Shown: one piece after another, positions 5,547-9,938 of the stretch | Layout: each line of letters starts with the position of its first letter | Position numbering within the stretch: the stretch's first letter is position 1 | DNA from: Christensenella sp. UBA7707 | Lineage (GTDB): Bacteria > Bacillota > Clostridia > Christensenellales > CAG-138 | Assembly: GCA_002482435.1 (NCBI GenBank) | Contig: DLFZ01000001.1 | Coordinates: forward strand, 205-10,142 | Reading direction: 5' to 3' | DNA length: 9,938 bases | The notes under the pieces: model-generated | Database searches by the model: none | The model's input: the letters and a program-made list of their open reading frames with translations, nothing else | What the model was told of the DNA's origin: nothing | Made by a program: the position numbers and the translations under genes

Positions 5547-5975
5547 TTATTCTTCCGGCGCTTCATCCTGCCGGCACTTGGTGCAGTAGCCGTATACCTC
5601 CACGTTGTGGCCGACGACCTGAAAGCCGTCGTCCTGCACGCGCGGGGTAAACGCCTCCATGGGGCAGTTGTCCATGGGGATGATTTTATGGCAGGCCATG
5701 CAAACGGCGTAATGCTTATGGCAGAAGCGGTTCAGCTCGTAAACGGCCGTATCGCTGTTCATCACCGTGAGCTTTGTTGCGACGCCGCTTTTTACAAACT
5801 GCTCAAGCACGCGGTACACTGTGGAAAGCCAAACCGCGTTTTCGCCGCCGTCTATTTTTGCGCAGATATCCATCGCGCTCAAAGGGCCTTTTTGGTTTTG
5901 AAGCACGTCGAGCACCTGTTCACGCGTCTTTGTTTTTTTGAGCCCCGCAGGCCAAAGGTTTTGTTCTTTCTTCAT
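5547..5975 (-). CDS. zur: Fur-family zinc uptake regulator (Zur-like)
   Basis: A 142-residue winged-helix repressor that, with zinc bound, is expected to block its own operon and znuA. The ATG at 5975 follows GGAGG (5983-5987) by 7 bases; a longer open frame overlaps znuB and is rejected. Fur-family features: DNA-recognition helix around LSTVYRVLEQFVKSG (50-64), the YELN-CHKHY segment (79-89) supplying regulatory metal ligands (Glu80, His86, His88), and two Cys pairs for the structural zinc, C92-MA-C95 and C131-TK-C134. The GHNVEVYG motif (122-129) is typical of the dimer domain. Sequence alone would also allow Fur or PerR; assignment to Zur rests on its place 22 bases after znuB in the znuCB operon and on paired operators in front of the znu genes. 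Confidence 0.87.
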   Translation of the reverse strand: MKKEQNLWPAGLKKTKTREQVLDVLQNQKGPLSAMDICAKIDGGENAVWLSTVYRVLEQFVKSGVATKLTVMNSDTAVYELNRFCHKHYAVCMACHKIIPMDNCPMEAFTPRVQDDGFQVVGHNVEVYGYCTKCRQDEAPEE

Positions 5976-5997
5976 GCCTCTGCCTCCTTTACAAAAG

Positions 5998-6819
5998 TTA
6001 TGCGGGAAGTTTTTTGCGTGCCGAGCATAGCGAAACAAGCTTCTTTCCCACGAGCACAAGCACCAATACAAAAACCGAAACGAGTGCCGTGAACCCGCCC
6101 GGCGCAACATCCAAATAATAAGAAAGGAAAAGCCCCAACATAATGTCCGTTACGCTGAACAAAACCGAGTAGAGAAGCGTTGCCTTAAAGCCCTTTTCAA
6201 GCTGCAGCGCCGTGGCGACGGGCAGCGCGATCATGGAACTTAAAACGAGTACGCCTACAATGCGGATGGAAGCGGAAATGGCGGATGCCACAAGTATTGA
6301 AAACACATAGTTGATAAGCTTCACCTTGACATGAGCGACCTTTGCGGTATCTTCATCGTAGGTGATGAAGATGAGTTGATTGTAAAGAAAAATGAGCGTC
6401 AACACCGAAAGAATGCTCAGCCCCAAAATAAGCAGCATGTCGAACTTCGTCACCGTCAAAATGCTGCCGAACAGGAACGAATCCGCATTTGCGCCGAGCT
6501 TGCCAGCGCTTATGATGGTAATGGCAACGCCGACGCTTAAAGAAAGCACGATCGTTAAAATAAGGTCGGCGTATTTTTTAAAAGAATTCCGCAGAAACTC
6601 GATGAGCGCGCCGCTGGCGGAGGTAAAAACGAACGCCCCGAGCACAGGGTTTACGTTGCACGCAAGGCCGATGGTCACGCCTGCGAGCGACGCATGCGCC
6701 AAGGTGTCGCCAATCATCGAGTGGCGGCGAAGCACCAAAAAAATGCCGATGCATGGGCATAATATGGAGATGCACAGCGAAACGAACAGAGCGTTTTGCA
6801 TGAAGCCGTAGTTTAACAT
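5998..6819 (-). CDS. znuB: Zinc ABC transporter permease ZnuB
   Basis: A 273-residue membrane permease of the ABC-3 family (zinc/manganese type), which forms the channel for metal delivered by ZnuA and powered by ZnuC. The ATG at 6819 follows AGGGAG (6829-6834) by 9 bases; a longer frame runs back into znuC in another phase and is not used. Several hydrophobic helices span the protein. Family marks include LVLRRHSMIGDTLAHASLAG near residue 30, FGSIL near the middle, DEDTAKVAHVKV on a cytoplasmic loop, and RIVGVLVLSSMIALPVATA in the C-terminal third. The ribosome site overlaps the znuC stop, so the two genes are probably coupled. Zinc rather than manganese is inferred from the His ligand set of ZnuA and the zur gene next door. 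Confidence 0.92.
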   Translation of the reverse strand: MLNYGFMQNALFVSLCISILCPCIGIFLVLRRHSMIGDTLAHASLAGVTIGLACNVNPVLGAFVFTSASGALIEFLRNSFKKYADLILTIVLSLSVGVAITIISAGKLGANADSFLFGSILTVTKFDMLLILGLSILSVLTLIFLYNQLIFITYDEDTAKVAHVKVKLINYVFSILVASAISASIRIVGVLVLSSMIALPVATALQLEKGFKATLLYSVLFSVTDIMLGLFLSYYLDVAPGGFTALVSVFVLVLVLVGKKLVSLCSARKKLPA

Positions 6820-6832
6820 GGTATCGTTCTCC

Positions 6833-7486
6833 CTATGTTTGAAGGTATTCCTTCGCATAGCGCTCCGGCGAGCAAAAATGACCCCTGCCGCCGGAAATGT
6901 GGTAAATGGAAGTGGAGTTTTTGACAGCCGCGTCAAGGTTGTGCTCCACCGAAACAACGGTAATGCCATGCGTCGCGTTAAGCCTTTTTAAAAAGGTGTA
7001 AATTTCACGCTGGCTTTCCACGTCGACGCCTGAGGAAGGTTCGTCGAGAATCAAAAGATCGGGCTCGCCCATGAGCGCGCGCGCAATGATCACCTTTTGG
7101 TACTGCCCGCCCGAAAGGTTACCCACAAGCGAGCTTGAAAAGCTCTCCATGCCCACTTGCGCAAGGCTTTCCATGGCAACGCGCTTGTCCTTGATTTTTA
7201 AAAGCCTGCCGTAGGAAACAAGCATTTCCTGCACCGTAATGGGGAAGCCCGCCGCGATCGCGTCTTTTTTTTGAGGCACATAACCCACGCGGTTCGCGTG
7301 GCACACGATTTCGCCCGAAGTGGGTTTTAAAAACTTGAGGGCAAGCCGTATGAGCGTGCTTTTGCCGCTTCCGTTGTCGCCTACAACGGAAACATACTCG
7401 CCGTTTTTGATGTGCATGTCGAGGTTTTCAAGCACATACGGCGACAGCCCCGTATAGGAAAAATAAAGCTTTTGCGCCTGAATCAA
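6833..7486 (-). CDS. znuC: Zinc ABC transporter ATP-binding protein ZnuC
   Basis: A 217-residue cytoplasmic ATPase that drives zinc import through ZnuB. All ABC motifs are present: Walker A GDNGSGKST (36-44), Q-loop Gln72 (VPQKK), signature LSGGQ (124-128), Walker B LLILDE (Asp148, Glu149), D-loop SSGVD, and switch His182 (VVSVEHN). The start is a TTG at 7484-7486 with AAGGAG 8 bases upstream; no ATG fits. The length is slightly short for the family, with a brief C-terminal tail. It is the first gene of the (-) znuC-znuB-zur operon, divergent from znuA. Confidence 0.92.
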   Translation of the reverse strand: MIQAQKLYFSYTGLSPYVLENLDMHIKNGEYVSVVGDNGSGKSTLIRLALKFLKPTSGEIVCHANRVGYVPQKKDAIAAGFPITVQEMLVSYGRLLKIKDKRVAMESLAQVGMESFSSSLVGNLSGGQYQKVIIARALMGEPDLLILDEPSSGVDVESQREIYTFLKRLNATHGITVVSVEHNLDAAVKNSTSIYHISGGRGHFCSPERYAKEYLQT

Positions 7487-7518
7487 GGCAAGTTCTCCTT
7501 TGGTAAAGTTGCCTACTT

Positions 7519-7547
7519 ATTATAGCGTGGAATCGGAGTAAATGCAA
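7519..7547 (-). promoter_or_regulatory. Promoter of the znuC-znuB-zur operon
   Basis: On the minus strand, TTGCAT (7542-7547) is followed after 17 bases by a perfect TATAAT (7519-7524). The -35 element lies almost wholly inside the first palindromic operator (7543-7563), so a bound repressor would block it. Confidence 0.65.
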
Positions 7548-7563
7548 ATGCGATTCATTTGCA
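7543..7563. promoter_or_regulatory. Putative Zur operator 1 (perfect 8-5-8 palindrome)
   Basis: TGCAAATG (7543-7550) and CATTTGCA (7556-7563) are perfect inverted copies around 5 bases. The site overlaps the -35 of znuC and ends one base before the -35 of znuA, so one bound dimer could silence both arms. Zur as the binding protein is inferred from gene context. Confidence 0.7.
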
Positions 7564-7564
7564 C

Positions 7565-7593
7565 TTGACAACGCATCATAGGGAGGTTATGAT
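7565..7593 (+). promoter_or_regulatory. Promoter of znuA
   Basis: A perfect TTGACA (7565-7570), a 17-base spacer and TATGAT (7588-7593) make a near-consensus vegetative promoter. Transcription should start near 7600, about 40 bases before the znuA ATG. Such a strong core promoter flanked by two operators fits a gene that is on unless repressed. Confidence 0.75.
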
Positions 7594-7602
7594 TGGTTCT
7601 AG

Positions 7603-7623
7603 TGCAAATGCGTACCATTCGCA
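7603..7623. promoter_or_regulatory. Putative Zur operator 2 (8-5-8 palindrome, one mismatch)
   Basis: TGCAAATG (7603-7610) and CATTCGCA (7616-7623) repeat operator 1 with one substitution in the right arm; the first ten bases, TGCAAATGCG, are identical in both copies. It lies just after the predicted znuA transcription start, exactly 60 bases from operator 1, so it would mainly affect znuA. Confidence 0.65.
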
Positions 7624-7639
7624 ACAACGGGAGGCTAAC

Positions 7640-8575
7640 ATGTTCAAAAAGATAACGGCAATGTGCTTGGCGGCGCTTCTTACAGCGCTTTTGGCCTCGT
7701 GCGGCACAGCGCCAAACGATGGCAATGAAGGCAAGCTTACCGTAATTGTCAGCTTCAACGCCATGTATGAGTTTGCTTCCGCCGTAGGACAGGATAAGGT
7801 AAGCGTTAGCACAATGGTGCCCGATGGTATGGAGGCCCACGACTTTGAGCCAAAAGCGCAGGACATCGCCGCCTTAAGTACGGCCGCAGTATTTGTATAC
7901 AGTGGGCTTGGGATGGAGCCTTGGGCAGAGGATGCCATATCTTCCGCAGCCAACAAAAATCTCATTGTCGTAGAAGCTTCCGAGGGTGTGGAGGTCATTG
8001 CAATTTCCGAGGAACATCGCGACGAGGCGGAAAGCGACACGGAGACCGAAGCGCATGCGCACGGCGATTACGACCCGCATACATGGCTTAGCCTTAAGGC
8101 TGCGCAGATTGAGGTGGAAAACATCAAAAACGCGCTTGTGAAGGCCGATCCGGAAGATGCGGCATTCTATGAAAAGAACGCAGCGGATTACATCGCTAAG
8201 CTTGAAGCGCTTTATGAAACCTACGCCGGAAAAATGAACGGGCTCAGCGAGAAAAACTTTGTAACGGGTCATGCGGCGTTTGCGTACTTGTGCCGCGATT
8301 TTGGCCTTGTGCAAACGAGCGTTGCGGATGTGTTTGCCGAGGGCGAGCCGAGCGCGCGCCAGCTTGGGGAACTTGTGGAATTTTGCAAGGCAAACGGCAT
8401 TGCAACCATTTTTGCCGAAGCGCTTGCGAGCCCCGAGGTATCAAAAACCCTTGCCGATGAAGTGGGGGCGCAGGTGAAAGCCATTTATACCATGGAAAAT
8501 GCGGAGGGCGGCCTTACCTACCTTGAGCGTATGGAAAGCAACCTCAAAGAAATTTATGAGAGCCTTGCGGGTTGA
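7640..8575 (+). CDS. znuA: Zinc-binding lipoprotein ZnuA of the zinc ABC transporter
   Basis: A 311-residue extracytoplasmic solute-binding protein (cluster A-I) that captures Zn(II) and hands it to ZnuB. The ATG at 7640 follows GGGAGG (7629-7634) by 5 bases and gives a clean signal peptide: MFKK, hydrophobic core, lipobox LASC with Cys21. Predicted ligands are His67 (MEAHDFEP), His147 (DPHTWLS) and His211 (TGHAAFAYL). His rather than Glu at the third position favours zinc over manganese. Between them is a short acidic loop (about 124-142) with His126, His139 and His141, smaller than the His-rich loops of many ZnuA proteins. The C-terminal half has the usual IFAEALASPEVSKTLADEVGA segment. The frame is open upstream of 7640, but those codons lie before the signal peptide and largely before the predicted transcript start. 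It is divergent from its transporter partners. Confidence 0.93.
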   Translation: MFKKITAMCLAALLTALLASCGTAPNDGNEGKLTVIVSFNAMYEFASAVGQDKVSVSTMVPDGMEAHDFEPKAQDIAALSTAAVFVYSGLGMEPWAEDAISSAANKNLIVVEASEGVEVIAISEEHRDEAESDTETEAHAHGDYDPHTWLSLKAAQIEVENIKNALVKADPEDAAFYEKNAADYIAKLEALYETYAGKMNGLSEKNFVTGHAAFAYLCRDFGLVQTSVADVFAEGEPSARQLGELVEFCKANGIATIFAEALASPEVSKTLADEVGAQVKAIYTMENAEGGLTYLERMESNLKEIYESLAG

Positions 8576-8604
8576 CGCAAGAAAGGCAAAACCATTGCCA
8601 AATC

Positions 8605-8637
8605 AAAAACATGCGGTGAACAGCCGCATGTTTTTTT
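8605..8637 (+). terminator. Intrinsic terminator of znuA
   Basis: ACATGCGG (8609-8616) pairs with CCGCATGT (8624-8631) around a 7-base loop, preceded by an A run and followed by T (8631-8637). It lies 29 bases after the znuA stop and separates that gene from the GH20 gene. Confidence 0.88.
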
Positions 8638-8740
8638 CTACAGCTCGCCAAGCGCAATCAAGGAATCACACCGCCAAAACTGGAATTTCTCTTTACAACA
8701 CTTTAGGATAAAAGAAAACAGTCATGGTTGTGGGGGAAGT

Positions 8741-9938
8741 ATGAAAAAGACGCGCGCGCTTGCGCTTGGAATGGCGCTGCTTCTCGGAATGAGTATGCTC
8801 TTTGCCGCCTGCGGCGCGAAAGCGCCGCAAAACACGCCTTCCGCGGTGTCGCCCTCACCGGCCGTTTCGACTGTGGCGGGTAATGCGCCGCTTTCGGGCG
8901 GTATGAATGCTGTGGAGGCTGCCGATAAGATTGGGCTTTCCCTCATTCCTCCCGTCAAACAGTTTTCCGCAGGCGAAGGTTCGTTCGTTTTAACGCAAAA
9001 CGCCTCAATCTGCGTTTGGGGAAACGACGAGGCGCAAACCGAGGAGCTTTTAAAAACGGGTGAATACCTTGCGCAAAGGCTTCGCACCTCCACGGGGTAT
9101 GCGTTTGCGGTAAAAGCGCAAAAAGCGCCGTCCGACGGCGATCTTTTTCTTACCACCGCGGGCGGCGATGCCGCACAGGGGGAGGAAGGGTATTTCTTGC
9201 AAGTGACAAAGCTTGGTGTCACGGTTGCCGCGTATACGCCGCAGGGCGTTTTTTACGGCACGCAGACCTTGCGCCAGCTTTTCCCCGCGCAAATTGAAGA
9301 GCAGCATAGCGTAATGGGTGTAACGTGGGCTGTGCCTTGCGTGGAAATTTTGGACGCGCCTACCTATTTGTGGCGTGGTATGATGCTCGATGTAGCGCGG
9401 CATTTCTTCGGCGTAGAGGATGTGAAACGGGTGATCGACTTGCTGGCGCAGTTCAAAATGAACCGTCTCCATTTGCATCTGAGCGACGATCAGGGTTGGC
9501 GCATTGAAATAAAAGCCTATCCGGAGCTGTCGCAAATCGGCGCAAATACGGCGGTAGGCGGCGATGCGGGCGGCTACTACACGCAGGAACAATATCAACA
9601 AATCGTTGCCTACGCGGCGGAACGCTATGTTACGGTCGTGCCCGAAATCGACATGCCGGGGCATGTAAACGCCGCGCTCGCTTCGGTTGCGGCATTGAAC
9701 CCGAGCGGGGAGTGCGCGAAGCCGCGAACCGATGTTGAGGTAGGCTACTCCGGTTTTTCGTGCCGCAGCGAAACGACCTATGTGTTTGTGGATGCCGTTT
9801 TGCGCGAGCTTGCTGCAATCACACCGGGCGAATATGTGCACATCGGAGGCGATGAGGCGGGGGATACCTCCGATGCGGATTACAGCTATTTTATGAGTCG
9901 CGTAAATGGAATTGCCGCGTCCTACGGCAAAAAAACCA
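8741..9938 (+). CDS. Secreted GH20 beta-N-acetylhexosaminidase lipoprotein, partial at the right edge
   Basis: A glycoside hydrolase family 20 enzyme expected to release terminal GlcNAc or GalNAc from glycans outside the cell. 399 residues are visible and the frame is open at the window end. The ATG at 8741 follows GGGGGAA closely. The signal peptide ends in FAAC with Cys24 as the likely lipid-modified residue, then an Ala/Ser/Pro-rich linker to about 60. Residues about 70-200 fit the GH20 N-terminal alpha/beta domain (ending in AYTPQGVFYGTQTLRQLFP). The catalytic barrel starts at LWRGMMLD (210-217), with HLHLSDDQGWRIEIKAYPEL (244-263) and PEIDMPGH (301-308). HIGGDEAGD carries the catalytic pair Asp371-Glu372; with this pair the family uses substrate-assisted catalysis through the acetamido group. 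The C-terminal end of the barrel, with substrate-contact Trp residues, is missing. It is a separate unit from znuA, and I see no convincing promoter in 8638-8740. Confidence 0.93.
   Translation, partial: MKKTRALALGMALLLGMSMLFAACGAKAPQNTPSAVSPSPAVSTVAGNAPLSGGMNAVEAADKIGLSLIPPVKQFSAGEGSFVLTQNASICVWGNDEAQTEELLKTGEYLAQRLRTSTGYAFAVKAQKAPSDGDLFLTTAGGDAAQGEEGYFLQVTKLGVTVAAYTPQGVFYGTQTLRQLFPAQIEEQHSVMGVTWAVPCVEILDAPTYLWRGMMLDVARHFFGVEDVKRVIDLLAQFKMNRLHLHLSDDQGWRIEIKAYPELSQIGANTAVGGDAGGYYTQEQYQQIVAYAAERYVTVVPEIDMPGHVNAALASVAALNPSGECAKPRTDVEVGYSGFSCRSETTYVFVDAVLRELAAITPGEYVHIGGDEAGDTSDADYSYFMSRVNGIAASYGKKT

Noticed and set aside
5976..6110. N-terminal extension of zur by 45 codons
   Set aside because: It overlaps the 3' end of znuB, and the ATG at 5975 has a strong ribosome site at normal spacing and gives the normal family length.
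7559..7639. N-terminal extension of znuA, including an ATG at 7589 after GGGAGG
   Set aside because: The predicted transcript starts near 7600, and the extension would bury the signal peptide; the ATG at 7640 gives a proper lipoprotein start.
8692..8720. TTTACA as a -35 for the GH20 gene
   Set aside because: No acceptable -10 lies 16-18 bases downstream (AAAACA there); TAGGAT at 8704 lacks a partner -35.
9050..9841. Minus-strand frame of 263 codons
   Set aside because: Antisense to the GH20 gene, whose plus-strand product has all family motifs; a shadow frame.

Overview
The window looks like a chromosomal piece of an uncultured or poorly studied Clostridia-type Firmicute. This rests on the strong AGGAGG-like ribosome sites, frequent TTG starts, lipoproteins with Pro/Thr-rich linkers, a YkpA-type ABC-F protein, and tiny genes resembling the clostridial DUF6774 family. 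GC content is intermediate. The placement is an inference from gene content; no rRNA or marker gene is present. There are no tRNA genes, CRISPR arrays or insertion sequences.

Layout, left to right: a short unassigned left edge; a (+) lipoprotein with a C-terminal DUF3298/RsiV-like domain (235-1092); a bidirectional terminator; then a compact (-) strand cluster of three very small genes. Read in the direction of transcription, these are two tandem DUF6774-like proteins (55 and 60 aa) followed by a 24-aa peptide made almost only of Arg and Cys, whose start codon lies in a 10-bp inverted repeat. Upstream of them on the same strand are an ABC-F ATPase with degenerate second-domain motifs (2049-3674) and a GPH/MelB-type sugar:cation symporter (3806-5203), each apparently with its own promoter and terminator. 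A hairpin-dense, gene-free stretch (about 5306-5546) follows, closed by two terminators on the (-) strand side.

The right half is a zinc-homeostasis locus. znuC, znuB and a zur-type regulator form a (-) operon. znuA, the zinc-binding lipoprotein, is read divergently. The shared intergenic region holds a near-consensus promoter for znuA, a promoter for znuC, and two copies of a 21-bp palindrome (TGCAAATG-N5-CATTTGCA). One copy covers the znuC -35 and abuts the znuA -35; the other lies just after the predicted znuA start point. These are probably Zur operators of a type unlike the Bacillus box. The parts make a closed loop: ZnuA captures Zn(II) outside the membrane, ZnuB and ZnuC import it, and zinc-loaded Zur represses both arms. 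The window ends inside a secreted GH20 beta-N-acetylhexosaminidase lipoprotein that runs off the right edge and has both catalytic acids.

The least explained parts are the micro-gene cluster (1220-1805) with its inverted repeat, the hairpin-rich segment downstream of zur, and the non-canonical zinc operator.
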